From Jejuia rubra (GTDB taxonomy: Bacteria; Bacteroidota; Bacteroidia; Flavobacteriales; Flavobacteriaceae), in the NCBI RefSeq assembly GCF_042684665.1, contig NZ_JBHULY010000006.1, positions 124,001 through 188,000 of the forward strand: DNA of 64,000 nucleotides, read 5' to 3'. Within the stretch, counting starts at the first letter, position 1. Each line of letters starts with the position of its first letter. Below, piece by piece: positions 1-8,898 of the stretch. The notes below the pieces were generated by a model, which ran no database searches, was not told where the DNA came from, and was given only the letters and a program-made list of their open reading frames with translations. The translations under genes were made by a program, and so were the position numbers.

Positions 1-988
1 GTTTCAGAATCATTTTATTCAAGCTAACTTCTTCCTGCGGAAGATTAACTCTTTTCAAAAATGTTTCTGCGGCCAATCTACCTATTTCTTCAGAATGTTG
101 TTCAACTGAGGAGATGCTTGGTGTTACGATTTCGGAAAAAGGTTCGTTGGTAAACCCCACCAAAGCTATATCCTCAGGTATTTTAATGTTTTGCGACTGC
201 ATCACTCCAAGAGCTCCTAATGCGGCATAATCACCTGCAACATAAACCCCGTCGGGCCGTTTAGGAAGCTCTAGTAGCTTTTTCATAATTTCCCTGCCGT
301 CGGACTTTCTCAAATTACATTCATAAATCAGATCAGATTCAAATGGCAGATTATATTTCTCAAGAGCGTCCATATACCCGCGTATTCGGTTTTTGTAAAT
401 TCTGGTATGGCTAAAACCTCCTATATGAGCAATACGCTTGCAACCTTGTTCTACTAAATGGTCAATCACCATATGACTACTCAAGTAGTCGTCAATTCCA
501 ACATAGTCCACGTTTAAATCATTTTCACCACGGTCAAAAAGTATCAAGGGTATCCCCTTTTGTTTTATCTTATTGTAATAATCCAGCTTTACCGTTTCAT
601 TGGCCATTGAGGCTATTATGCCATCAACCTGCGTAAATAAAAGTGCCTCTATGCTCTTGCACTCCTTTTCGTAGGATTCATTGGATTGGGCAATGATCAC
701 GTTGTAGCCTCGATCATTTAAGACCTCTTCTATTTTTTCGATAACCGAAGAAAAAAAGTTGCTACTAGCGCGTGGAATGATAACCCCAACCAAATTACTT
801 TTGCCCTTGCGCAGTGCACTGGCCAGATGGTTGGGCTGGTAGTTCAGATTTTCGGCTACCTGAAGTACGGCGTCCTTGGTTTGTTGGCTTATCCGTGGAT
901 GATTGTTCAATGCTTTGGATACCGCAGAAGGGGTAATCCCCAAAACGTTTGCAATATCTTTTATCGTGGATTTTTTTTTATTTGCCAA
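1..988 (-). CDS. LacI-family transcriptional regulator, 3' end cut by window edge
   Basis: The minus-strand frame encodes an N-terminal LacI helix-turn-helix (STIKDIANVLGITPSAVSKAL, read here as a family pattern in residues 6-26) followed by a periplasmic-binding-protein-like effector domain with the usual features (VGVIIP near residue 65, DGIMAS, RIAHIGG, PDGVYVAGDYAALG). About 329 codons are visible, so only a few C-terminal residues are missing. No ATG is available: the frame has a stop just upstream and the first usable codon is TTG at 988-986. An 18-bp palindrome ends 14 bp upstream of this start, which suggests autorepression. It is divergent from the kdgK-eda pair and probably controls it; the effector is likely a uronate-pathway intermediate, which is inference. 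Confidence 0.9.
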   Translation of the reverse strand, partial: MANKKKSTIKDIANVLGITPSAVSKALNNHPRISQQTKDAVLQVAENLNYQPNHLASALRKGKSNLVGVIIPRASSNFFSSVIEKIEEVLNDRGYNVIIAQSNESYEKECKSIEALLFTQVDGIIASMANETVKLDYYNKIKQKGIPLILFDRGENDLNVDYVGIDDYLSSHMVIDHLVEQGCKRIAHIGGFSHTRIYKNRIRGYMDALEKYNLPFESDLIYECNLRKSDGREIMKKLLELPKRPDGVYVAGDYAALGALGVMQSQNIKIPEDIALVGFTNEPFSEIVTPSISSVEQHSEEIGRLAAETFLKRVNLPQEEVSLNKMILK

Positions 989-1002
989 ATTTTATATACT
1001 TT

Positions 1003-1020
1003 TGTTCCAACGTTTGAACA
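1003..1020. promoter_or_regulatory. LacI-type operator O1, proximal to the repressor gene
   Basis: The 18-bp sequence TGTTCCAACGTTTGAACA fits the palindrome TGTTnnAACGTTnnAACA with the central CG typical of LacI-family operators. It lies 14 bp upstream of the repressor start codon. Its right 13 bp recur, exactly inverted, in the second site at 1161-1178. Confidence 0.7.
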
Positions 1021-1098
1021 AAGATATAATTTTTTATCAAGTTCAATAATAAACCAACTAAAAACATCTTCAATAAATACTTTTGATCTCTATCTATA

Positions 1099-1115
1099 AA
1101 AACGTTTGACGTTTT
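1099..1115. promoter_or_regulatory. Variant palindrome between the two LacI-type operators
   Basis: The sequence AAAACGTTTGACGTTTT has perfect 7-bp arms (AAAACGT / ACGTTTT) around a TTG centre. It shares the word AACGTTTGA with O1 but its symmetry is different, so it may be a secondary site for the same repressor or an unrelated palindrome. Confidence 0.4.
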
Positions 1116-1160
1116 GGATTACGAAAGTAAATTGCGCATTGTTTTATTGGTTTTAAAAAT

Positions 1161-1178
1161 TGTTCAAACGTTGTAACA
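1161..1178. promoter_or_regulatory. LacI-type operator O2, proximal to kdgK
   Basis: The sequence TGTTCAAACGTTGTAACA fits the same TGTTnnAACGTTnnAACA pattern as O1. Its centre is 158 bp from the centre of O1, close to 15 helical turns. It lies 99 bp upstream of the kdgK start codon. No clear TAnnTTTG box is visible between it and kdgK. Confidence 0.7.
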
Positions 1179-1277
1179 CATTGAAAAGGTATTTAAGCTG
1201 AACTGGTGTCGAATGATTTTCGAGCCACTTTAGAAGATGAATTAATAACAATAATTAAATTTTAATTGAATTAAGTA

Positions 1278-2324
1278 ATGGCAAGAGTAGTAACATTTGG
1301 GGAAATCATGTTGAGATTAGCTCCACAAGGATTTTTAAGATTCTCACAAGCAAATAACTTCGACGCAATTTATGGCGGTGGCGAATCCAACGTAGCCGTT
1401 TCATTGGCCAACTATGGAGTTGACGTTGATTTTGTAACTCGTTTACCAAAAAATGACATTGGCGAGTGCGCGATGATGGAAATGCGAAAAAGAGGCGTTG
1501 GCGTTGATAAGATTGTTTGGGGAGGCGACCGATTAGGAATTTATTTCCTAGAGACCGGGGCGGTTTCAAGAGGCTCCAAAGTAGTTTATGACAGGGCTCA
1601 CTCCGCAATGAGCGAGATTGAATCAGGGATGGTAGACTGGGACGAGGTATTTGATGGAGCAGAATGGTTCCATTGGACAGGAATTACACCAGCAATTTCT
1701 CAAGGATCGGCAGACGTTTGCTTGGAAGCAGTAAAAGCTGCAAGTGCAAAAGGACTAACCATTTCAACTGATTTGAACTATCGTCAAAAATTATGGAAAT
1801 ATTGCGATAACGCACATAGGGAGGTTGTTATGACAGAATTGACATCTTACTGTGATATTATTTTGGGAAATGAGGAGGATGCAGAGAAGCATTTCAACAT
1901 TAAACCTGAAGGGTTGGACATTACAACTCAAGGAGAGCACGTCAAAGGCGATGCCTTTTTATCAGTATGTGACCAGATGATGAAGAAATTCCCAAGGGCT
2001 AAAAAGGTAATTACCACTTTAAGAGGATCCATCTCTGCTTCGCACAATACCTGGGCAGGTGTACTTTATGATGGAAAAACCTTGTTCCAAACCCGCCAGT
2101 ACCAAATTACCGATATCGTAGATCGCGTTGGTGGTGGAGATTCCTTTATGGGTGGATTGATCTATGGATTGTTAAAATATCCTGAGGATGACCAAAATGC
2201 ATTGGATTTTGCTGTAGCCGCATCTTGTTTAAAGCATACCATTAAAGGCGATGCCAACTTGGTTACCGTTTCTGAAGTAGAAAAATTAATGGGAGGGGAT
2301 GCCTCTGGTAGAGTAGCAAGGTAA
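1278..2324 (+). CDS. kdgK: 2-keto-3-deoxygluconate kinase (PfkB family)
   Basis: The 348-residue protein is a PfkB-family sugar kinase. It has the N-terminal substrate-binding GGGESNVAVSLA (residues 33-44) and the C-terminal signature VGGGDSFMGG with the catalytic base Asp288. The family phosphorylates 2-keto-3-deoxy-D-gluconate to KDPG in the cytosol with ATP. The next gene encodes the aldolase that splits KDPG, 87 bp downstream, which supports the KDG assignment over other PfkB sugars. The gap between the two genes holds an imperfect inverted repeat (TTGTTGAA / TTCAACAA). In flavobacteria this pair finishes breakdown of alginate or pectin monomers; no lyase or KDG-forming reductase is in the window. 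Confidence 0.9.
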   Translation: MARVVTFGEIMLRLAPQGFLRFSQANNFDAIYGGGESNVAVSLANYGVDVDFVTRLPKNDIGECAMMEMRKRGVGVDKIVWGGDRLGIYFLETGAVSRGSKVVYDRAHSAMSEIESGMVDWDEVFDGAEWFHWTGITPAISQGSADVCLEAVKAASAKGLTISTDLNYRQKLWKYCDNAHREVVMTELTSYCDIILGNEEDAEKHFNIKPEGLDITTQGEHVKGDAFLSVCDQMMKKFPRAKKVITTLRGSISASHNTWAGVLYDGKTLFQTRQYQITDIVDRVGGGDSFMGGLIYGLLKYPEDDQNALDFAVAASCLKHTIKGDANLVTVSEVEKLMGGDASGRVAR

Positions 2325-2411
2325 AAAAGTGTTTAATCGTTGAATTGTTGAATCGTTTCTACGGTTTGACAGTTCAACAACTACACAAATTAACAGTTAA
2401 ACATTTACAAA

Positions 2412-3080
2412 ATGGCACAATTTTCAAGAATAGAAGTAGCAACGGCAATGAAGGAAACGGGGATGATTCCCTTGTTTTTCCATAGTGACATTGAACTAAG
2501 CAAAAAGGTTTTAAAGGCCTGTTATGATGGAGGCGCACGTCTGATGGAGTTTACCGCTCGTGGCGATTTTGCCCATGAAGTTTTTGCCGAATTGACCAAA
2601 TATGCAATAAAAGAATTGCCAGGTATGATTATGGGCGTTGGGTCTGTTACCGATGCGGGCCAGGCTTCCCTTTATATGTCTATTGGCGCAAACTTTATTG
2701 TGACGCCGGTACTGCGCGAGGATATCGCTATCGTTTGCAATAGAAGAAAAGTACTTTGGTCGCCCGGCTGTGGTACTTTAACCGAAATTACCAGAGCCGA
2801 GGAACTGGGTTGCGAAATCGTAAAATTATTCCCTGGTGATATTTATGGCCCTCAATTCGTTAAAGGTATTAAAGGCCCACAACAGTGGACGTCCATTATG
2901 CCAACGGGCGGTGTTTCGCCAACGGAAGAAAACCTAAAGGCGTGGTTTGATGCAGGGGTAACCTGTGTGGGTATGGGGTCTAAATTGATTTCAAAAGATA
3001 TTATCGCCAATAGGGATTATGCCAAGTTGGAAAAGCATGTAAGGAATGCGCTTAATATTGTTAAAGCCGTAAGAAAGTAA
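2412..3080 (+). CDS. eda: KDPG / KHG aldolase
   Basis: The 222-residue protein is a class I aldolase of the KDPG/KHG family. The Schiff-base lysine is Lys138 in EIVKLFPGD, the phosphate-binding loop follows as MPTGGVSPT, and Glu46 in LMEFT is the conserved catalytic glutamate. It cleaves 2-keto-3-deoxy-6-phosphogluconate to pyruvate and glyceraldehyde 3-phosphate. It is co-directional with kdgK, 87 bp apart, and ends in front of a strong hairpin, so the two form one unit. Its leader contains the word AACAGTTAAACA (2392-2403), which also occurs before the dehydrogenase at 40702. Confidence 0.92.
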   Translation: MAQFSRIEVATAMKETGMIPLFFHSDIELSKKVLKACYDGGARLMEFTARGDFAHEVFAELTKYAIKELPGMIMGVGSVTDAGQASLYMSIGANFIVTPVLREDIAIVCNRRKVLWSPGCGTLTEITRAEELGCEIVKLFPGDIYGPQFVKGIKGPQQWTSIMPTGGVSPTEENLKAWFDAGVTCVGMGSKLISKDIIANRDYAKLEKHVRNALNIVKAVRK

Positions 3081-3117
3081 AAAGCAAGTCCTTTTTTTAA
3101 TATAGGGTATTAGTATT

Positions 3118-3153
3118 AAATCTCTTGAAATCAACATTTCAAGAGATTTTTTT
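3118..3153 (+). terminator. Rho-independent terminator after kdgK-eda
   Basis: A perfect 13-bp stem (AAATCTCTTGAAA, 3118-3130, with its complement 3137-3149), a 6-nt loop and a T run follow eda. It closes the kdgK-eda unit. Confidence 0.88.
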
Positions 3154-3380
3154 ATGGCGTTGGTAGATTCATCACGCCTTTGGTCTTAAATTTGTGAAGA
3201 TTTTAATTTGAAAATGTATATTAGTGACTTTATTGTAAGAGTCTCTAAAGGAAACGGTTAAAAAATCAAGGCATTACAATAAAAATTTGGCGTATTTTAC
3301 ATAAAATATTTACCATAAGTAATGGAAATATAGATTAAAAGATAAACGCAAAACCCTAAATCACCTTAAATTACAGCCGT
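3154..3380. other. Intergenic stretch with no recognised feature
   Basis: The region 3154-3380 is AT-rich and carries the promoter and leader of the coiled-coil gene by position. I found no good TTG / TAnnTTTG pair, no RNA gene and no repeat in it. Confidence 0.5.
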
Positions 3381-5645
3381 ATGAAAAACGTGTTATTATT
3401 TATTCTTCTGCTGGTTTCACAAAGTAACTTTTCTCAGGAAATAGCCATCAAAACAAGGTTTATCGAGGGCGGAAGCCTGTATAAAGATGCCGAAGGAATG
3501 TCACAAGTTAGCGCCCAGTTCAAGACAAATGAAAAATGTTTAGTTACTGGTTACATCGGGAGAAATATTTATGAGGTTCTTTATAAAGAGGTGGCTGGTT
3601 TTGTTAGTGACGAGTTTCTTTTGATTAATGACGATATGATGGATTTGTTCTATGATTATGAGGAATGGCAAATGCAAAAATTGATTGAGGCAGAAGAGGC
3701 CCGCCAAAAGAAAATCCAAGATATTGTTGAGGAAAAGAAAAAAAGAATTCGGGATTCCATTGCTAAGGTTGAAGAGGAACGGCGACAGCGGGAGCTGGCT
3801 ATACAGAGGGCTAAGGAACTTAAGGAAAAACAACGACGCGACTCAATAGCCAAAATAGAAGAGGCAAAACGGTTGAAAGAGTTGGAGCGTAAACGATTGG
3901 AAGTCTTGAAAGAGCAACGACGTTTGGACTCCATTGCCGAGGTGCAGGAAGAATTGCGACGTATTGAACGCGAAAAGGAATTGGCACGGCAACGTGCAGC
4001 AGAGCTGAAAGAAAAGCGAAGGTTGGATTCCATTGCAAAGGCCAAAGAGGAAGAAAAGCGTCAAATTGAGTTGCAAAAAGAACTAGAAAGAAAACGACAA
4101 GTTGCGTTGATGGAAAAGCGTCGATTAGATTCTATTGCCAAGGTTGAGGCTGAACGGAGACGACAAATCGAATTACAAAAGGAGTTGGAAAGAAAGCGTA
4201 TGGAAGCTTTGAGAGAAAAACGTCGTTTGGATTCTATCGCCAAGGTTCAAGAAGATTTAAGACGAATCGAAAGAGAAAAGGAGCTGGCTAGGCAAAATGC
4301 GGAAGAGCTAAAAGAGAAACGAAGATTGGATTCCATTGCCAAGGCCAAGGAAGAAGAGAAGCGTCAAATTGAATTGCAAAAAGAATTGGCAAGGAAACGT
4401 GAAGCGGCCTTAAGGGAAAAGCAAAGATTGGATTCCATTGCCAAAGTTGAGGAGGAGTTGAGGCAGATTGAAATTCAAAAGGAGTTAGCGCGAAAAAAAG
4501 TTGAAGAAATACGTAAAAAGCGAGTTGCAGATTCTTTAGCCAAAGTTGAAGCCGAAAAACGCGGGCAGATCGAACTCCAAAAAGAGTTGGAACGCAAGCG
4601 TCAGGAAGCTCTAAAAGAGAAACTTAAATTGGATTCCATAGTGAAAGTTAAAGAAGAGTCCAAGAGAATTGAACGAGAAAAACAAGAGGCCAGAAAAAGG
4701 ACAGCGGAGTTAAAAGAGCGAAAACGATTAGAAGCTATTGCAAGGGCTAAAGAAGAGGAAGAGAAGCAAATGGCCTTACAACGTGAGTTGGAACAAAAGC
4801 GCCAACTGGCCTTAAAAGAAAAATTACGTAACGATTCGATTTTAAAGGTTAGGGAAATTGAAAAGAAACAGCTGGAGAGGGAAAAAGAACTTCTTGCACA
4901 AAAAATGGCGGACTCCATCGCCAAAGTAAGGGAGGAAGAACGAAAAATACTGGAACGCGAAAAAGAATTGGCCAGACAAAAGGCCATCGCAGAGGTGAAA
5001 CAAAGAATGACCGATTCAATAGCTGAGGTTAGGGTAGCTGAAAGAAAACGTTTGGAATTGGAAAAAGAACGTATCAGAAAACAGACTGAAGCTATGGTGC
5101 AGCAAAGAGTCCGAGATTCAATTGCAAAGGTTCAAGAGGAACAAAGAAAACTCTCGGTTGTCAATTCAGAAGAAGGCAGAAAGAAGGAAGAAGAACGAAT
5201 TAAATCACTTGAGCGTTTGAAATTCAGAGATAGTTGTCATTACCAAATAAACGAGTATGATTCGTTTTATAACATGGAAACCAAAAGAACTGAACCATAT
5301 AATTTAACAGATAGGTTAACTGTGGAATTGTATAAGCAGGGCAGAAAATTGAATGTGTTTTTTACCATGCCTGATGATTTAGGGTGCGTAAGCTACTTGT
5401 CAAATAATAGGTCTTTTGTAAAGGTAACTCTAGAGAATAACCAAACAGTTATGTTTTATCACTCCTGGGATTTGGAGTGTGGACAGTTTTTGTTTAAAGG
5501 TAATTTGACTTCATCCCAAATCACTGTGTTAAAAAAATCTCCCATAAAGTCACTTTATCTTAAGGCAACAAAAGCATCCAAAACTATTGAGACTATCGAT
5601 TACAAGGAATTTTTTATTGATAAGTTGAAGTGCATCGAGAATTAA
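3381..5645 (+). CDS. Secreted coiled-coil protein with about fifteen 29-residue repeats
   Basis: I do not recognise a characterised family. Residues 1-19 form a signal peptide (cut after NFSQ). Residues 20-90 look like a small SH3-type beta domain. Residues about 100-590 are a charged helix built of about 15 copies of a 29-residue unit, each holding the core DSIAKV, first at Asp125. The unit is rich in Lys, Arg and Glu and has no proline, so a single long alpha-helix or coiled coil is expected. Residues 600-754 form a separate C-terminal domain with two or three cysteines. It stands alone between the kdgK-eda terminator and the PUL regulator. A structural role in the periplasm or envelope is possible but is a guess. 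Confidence 0.8.
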   Translation: MKNVLLFILLLVSQSNFSQEIAIKTRFIEGGSLYKDAEGMSQVSAQFKTNEKCLVTGYIGRNIYEVLYKEVAGFVSDEFLLINDDMMDLFYDYEEWQMQKLIEAEEARQKKIQDIVEEKKKRIRDSIAKVEEERRQRELAIQRAKELKEKQRRDSIAKIEEAKRLKELERKRLEVLKEQRRLDSIAEVQEELRRIEREKELARQRAAELKEKRRLDSIAKAKEEEKRQIELQKELERKRQVALMEKRRLDSIAKVEAERRRQIELQKELERKRMEALREKRRLDSIAKVQEDLRRIEREKELARQNAEELKEKRRLDSIAKAKEEEKRQIELQKELARKREAALREKQRLDSIAKVEEELRQIEIQKELARKKVEEIRKKRVADSLAKVEAEKRGQIELQKELERKRQEALKEKLKLDSIVKVKEESKRIEREKQEARKRTAELKERKRLEAIARAKEEEEKQMALQRELEQKRQLALKEKLRNDSILKVREIEKKQLEREKELLAQKMADSIAKVREEERKILEREKELARQKAIAEVKQRMTDSIAEVRVAERKRLELEKERIRKQTEAMVQQRVRDSIAKVQEEQRKLSVVNSEEGRKKEEERIKSLERLKFRDSCHYQINEYDSFYNMETKRTEPYNLTDRLTVELYKQGRKLNVFFTMPDDLGCVSYLSNNRSFVKVTLENNQTVMFYHSWDLECGQFLFKGNLTSSQITVLKKSPIKSLYLKATKASKTIETIDYKEFFIDKLKCIEN
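3753..5150 (+). repeat. In-frame 87-bp repeat array
   Basis: The DNA that encodes the coiled coil repeats with an 87-bp (29-codon) period, about 15 units. Units share words such as GATTCCATTGCCAAGG but have diverged. The exact 3n period keeps the frame and the helix phase, which points to expansion by unequal recombination under selection. Confidence 0.75.
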
Positions 5646-5846
5646 ATTGTGAATTATAGTCGTTGGGCTTAATAGCGAATTTTTTAATTATAAGTTTTAA
5701 GAAATAACTCCTAAGAAGGTTTTATTACACCTTGTTTTGTTGATTTAAAACCATACAATTTAGAATTTATAGCCATACAAATACAATACATGTAGCTGTT
5801 TAAGCCTTATTTTTATTAACTTAGCAACACAACATTATGTTTTATT

Positions 5847-8663
5847 TTGAAAGTTGCCTGTTACTTTTTAGTAGTACTCTGTCTTCTTGGCTTTAGTTTA
5901 ACTTCTATTTCCCAGGAAAGACCACCAATCAATGTTTTTACTCCAGAATCGTATGGCGCGGGCTCACAAAATTGGGGTATAGCCCAATCGAAAGACCGTT
6001 CTATATATGTAGCCAATAATATGGGACTTTTGGAATATAATGGTTCAAAATGGACATTATATGAATCTCCAAACCAAACTATTCTGAGGTCAGTAAAGGT
6101 TGTAGATAGTCTTATTTATACAGGAAGTTATCATGATTTTGGATTCTGGAAAAGGGATGATTACGGAGTGCTCAATTATACCTCTCTAGCGAATCAACTA
6201 GGAATTAAGTTTCAAGAGGATGAGGAATTTTGGAATATTGAATCCTTGGATAATTGGATATTGTTTCAGTCTTTTGAACACATTTACATCTATAACAAAC
6301 AATCTAAATCCCACAGTGCGATAAGGTCCAAAACAGAGATTTCTAAACTTTTTAAAGTAGGTGATAACTTTTATTTTCAAAACCGCCTAAACGGTCTTTA
6401 CAGAATAGAAAACGGTACCGATGTATTAGTTTCCAATGATACTATTGTTACACAAAACCTTCTTGTAGAAGTGTTCGCTTATAGTGGGGGTTTAATTCTG
6501 CTCACCCAGAATAATGGGTTCTATATTCTCGACGACGGGGGGCTTAGCCCTTGGCGCCCAAAAGTTAATGAAGGACTTCAAGATGTTAGTGTTTTCAGTT
6601 GTACCCAGCTTCGGGATGGGAGTTTTGTATTAGGGACAATTTCACACGGCATTATTCATATTGATGAAAATGGAGAGGAAAAATATAGAATTGCTCACTC
6701 CAATGGCTTAAGTAATAATACCGTTCTTTCACTTTTTGAAGATATGGACAACAATTTATGGTTGGGCCTTGATAATGGTGTTAACTGCATTAATATGAAG
6801 TCGCCTTATCGTATTTTTTTGGACAAAACTGGGATAATCGGTAGTGTTTACACTTCACTAGTATATCAAGACATGCTGTATCTAGGTACCAATCAGGGCT
6901 TGTTTTGTAGGCCCTTTAAGGGCGGTTCGGACTTTAAATTTATCGAAGGTACGCAGGGCCAAGTTTGGTATCTAGGAATTATAAATAATACCCTTTTTTG
7001 TGGCCACAATTCGGGAACATTCTCTATCGAGGGAAAAAAGGCCACAGAAGTAGCAAACGTGCAGGGAACTTGGCTCATAAAACCTGTTGAAGGTAGTCAA
7101 GATTTGTTGCTTCAGGGCAATTATAATGGGCTCTACGTACTTCAGAACGACAATGGCAGGTGGCAGTTTCGAAATAAAATAGCAGGTTTTAATATTTCCA
7201 GTAGATATTTTGAATTTTTAAGTGACAAAGATGTTTTTGTAAGCCATGAATACAAAGGTGTTTACAAACTAAGACTGGATAAGGACCTGACCAAAGTGCT
7301 TTCAGTTGATAAAAAAGAAATTGTTGAAAATAAGCTGTACTCGAGCTTAATTAAGTATGATGATAATATACTTTACTCAAGTATGGATGGTGTTTTCAAA
7401 TATAATAGCAATACGAAACAATTTGAACAGGATAGCGTTTTAAGCGGACTGATTAGTAGGGGAGGTTTTACCTCGGCAAAATTGGTGCCGGATGAAAAGT
7501 CCAAAAAGCTTTGGGGATTTTCAGAGGACGGTATAAACTATATCACATCCTCAAAGTTAAGTGGCGAAAAGAAAATAAATAAGGTTCCGTTTCCCGTTAA
7601 TATAAGAAAAGACGTTAAAGGCTACGAAAATATTACACTTGTCCATGATGAACAATATCTTTTAGGATCAAAGACGGGTTATACTATTTTGGATTTAAAT
7701 GAGCTGGTGGAAAACCAGCATGAAATCAAAATCAATCAAGTTGCTCTAAATAGGGTCAAAGATATGGACTCTACGAGTCTGGTAAGCCTAAAGGGGCCAC
7801 CTTTATTTGATAGCGCAGAAAATAATTTGCAGTTTTCATATAGTATTTCAGAGTTTTTGAAAAATGAACAGCCCATGTATAGATATAAACTTGAGGGTAT
7901 GTATGATACTTGGAGCAATTGGACGAATATGGGTTCAGCCTCTTTTGAAAACCTTCCCTATGGCGACTATACATTTCTTGTTGAAGGAAAAGTCGGAAAT
8001 AATCCTACTTCAAACTCGGCAGCCTATGCCTTTAGGATAGATAGACCTTGGTTTCTATCTTATACGGCTTTTGTTCTATACGGCATCGTATTCCTGTTGT
8101 TTTCGTTGTTTATGCATAATATTTATAAAGGCTACTACAGAAAGCAAAGGGAGCGTTTGATGCAAAAAACTACAAGGGAACTTGAGCTGAAAGAACTTGA
8201 AAATAAGCAACAATTGATGCGTTTTAGAAATGAAAGGCTAAGAGAGGATATTGAAAGCAAAAATAGGGAGCTTGGCATCGCTACGATGAATCTTATTAAA
8301 AAGAATGAGTTTTTAAGTAGTATCAAACAGGAATTGGAAGGTGCGGATAGTAGCAGAGGCGTTAAACAAGTTGTAAAAATTATTGATAGAAACCTTAATA
8401 ACAATGATGATTGGAACGTGTTCCAAGAGGCATTTAACAATGCGGACAAGGATTTCCTGAAGAAGGTAAAAAGCCTGCACCCTGTGCTCACTTCAAATGA
8501 TCTTAGGTTGTGCGCTTATTTACGATTGAATTTATCTTCAAAAGAAATTGCACCATTATTGAATATATCCCCAAGAAGTGTAGAGGTAAAACGTTACCGA
8601 TTGCGCAAAAAGATGGAATTGCCCCACGAATCTAGCCTTACCGACTATATACTTGAAATTTAG
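5847..8663 (+). CDS. Membrane-bound propeller / Y_Y_Y / LuxR-type regulator of the PUL
   Basis: This 938-residue protein has a signal peptide (residues 1-23), a long beta-propeller region of the two-component-regulator type (about 30-640), a Y_Y_Y domain (about 655-730), one membrane helix (735-757), a charged coiled coil (about 765-850) and a C-terminal LuxR-type helix-turn-helix (about 877-938, LSSKEIAPLLNISPRSVEVK). It lacks the histidine kinase and receiver parts of hybrid HTCS sensors. It likely senses a glucan oligosaccharide in the periplasm and acts directly on DNA from the membrane. The start is TTG at 5847; the nearby ATG at 5836 is in another frame. It sits just upstream of susC, as PUL regulators do. 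Confidence 0.85.
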   Translation: MKVACYFLVVLCLLGFSLTSISQERPPINVFTPESYGAGSQNWGIAQSKDRSIYVANNMGLLEYNGSKWTLYESPNQTILRSVKVVDSLIYTGSYHDFGFWKRDDYGVLNYTSLANQLGIKFQEDEEFWNIESLDNWILFQSFEHIYIYNKQSKSHSAIRSKTEISKLFKVGDNFYFQNRLNGLYRIENGTDVLVSNDTIVTQNLLVEVFAYSGGLILLTQNNGFYILDDGGLSPWRPKVNEGLQDVSVFSCTQLRDGSFVLGTISHGIIHIDENGEEKYRIAHSNGLSNNTVLSLFEDMDNNLWLGLDNGVNCINMKSPYRIFLDKTGIIGSVYTSLVYQDMLYLGTNQGLFCRPFKGGSDFKFIEGTQGQVWYLGIINNTLFCGHNSGTFSIEGKKATEVANVQGTWLIKPVEGSQDLLLQGNYNGLYVLQNDNGRWQFRNKIAGFNISSRYFEFLSDKDVFVSHEYKGVYKLRLDKDLTKVLSVDKKEIVENKLYSSLIKYDDNILYSSMDGVFKYNSNTKQFEQDSVLSGLISRGGFTSAKLVPDEKSKKLWGFSEDGINYITSSKLSGEKKINKVPFPVNIRKDVKGYENITLVHDEQYLLGSKTGYTILDLNELVENQHEIKINQVALNRVKDMDSTSLVSLKGPPLFDSAENNLQFSYSISEFLKNEQPMYRYKLEGMYDTWSNWTNMGSASFENLPYGDYTFLVEGKVGNNPTSNSAAYAFRIDRPWFLSYTAFVLYGIVFLLFSLFMHNIYKGYYRKQRERLMQKTTRELELKELENKQQLMRFRNERLREDIESKNRELGIATMNLIKKNEFLSSIKQELEGADSSRGVKQVVKIIDRNLNNNDDWNVFQEAFNNADKDFLKKVKSLHPVLTSNDLRLCAYLRLNLSSKEIAPLLNISPRSVEVKRYRLRKKMELPHESSLTDYILEI

Positions 8664-8898
8664 GGACTACAACACGTACTGCTCTCACCTATACAACACC
8701 ACAACATTTGGTAAAATTCAAGAAATCGAACTTTATCTGAGAACGTTAAATTCTCAATAAAAATAAGGGTTTATTAAGGTTTTGGTAAAAACTGTGCATT
8801 TTTTTTACGATGTATATTTTTTGTTGTGGGCGAAAATGCGAATTTCTTAATTCGATACTCTAATTTTATCAAAACTAAAACTCAAAAACTGACTAAAT
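8664..8898 (+). promoter_or_regulatory. Leader region of the glucan PUL
   Basis: This 235-bp AT-rich gap separates the regulator from susC and must carry the main PUL promoter. It holds the stretch TGTATATTTTTTGTTG near 8812, which is one T off the TAnnTTTG consensus. I saw no clear inverted repeat that would mark the regulator site. Confidence 0.4.

Noticed and set aside
3540..5000. Several long minus-strand open frames inside the repeat protein gene
   Set aside because: They mirror the 87-bp repeat on the plus strand and consist of Ser/Phe/Leu-rich low-complexity peptide.
3753..5150. Regular direct repeats that could suggest a CRISPR array
   Set aside because: The units are in frame, contiguous and diverged, with no unique spacers and no cas genes.
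5836..5846. ATG just upstream of the propeller regulator
   Set aside because: It is in a different frame; the regulator frame starts with TTG at 5847.
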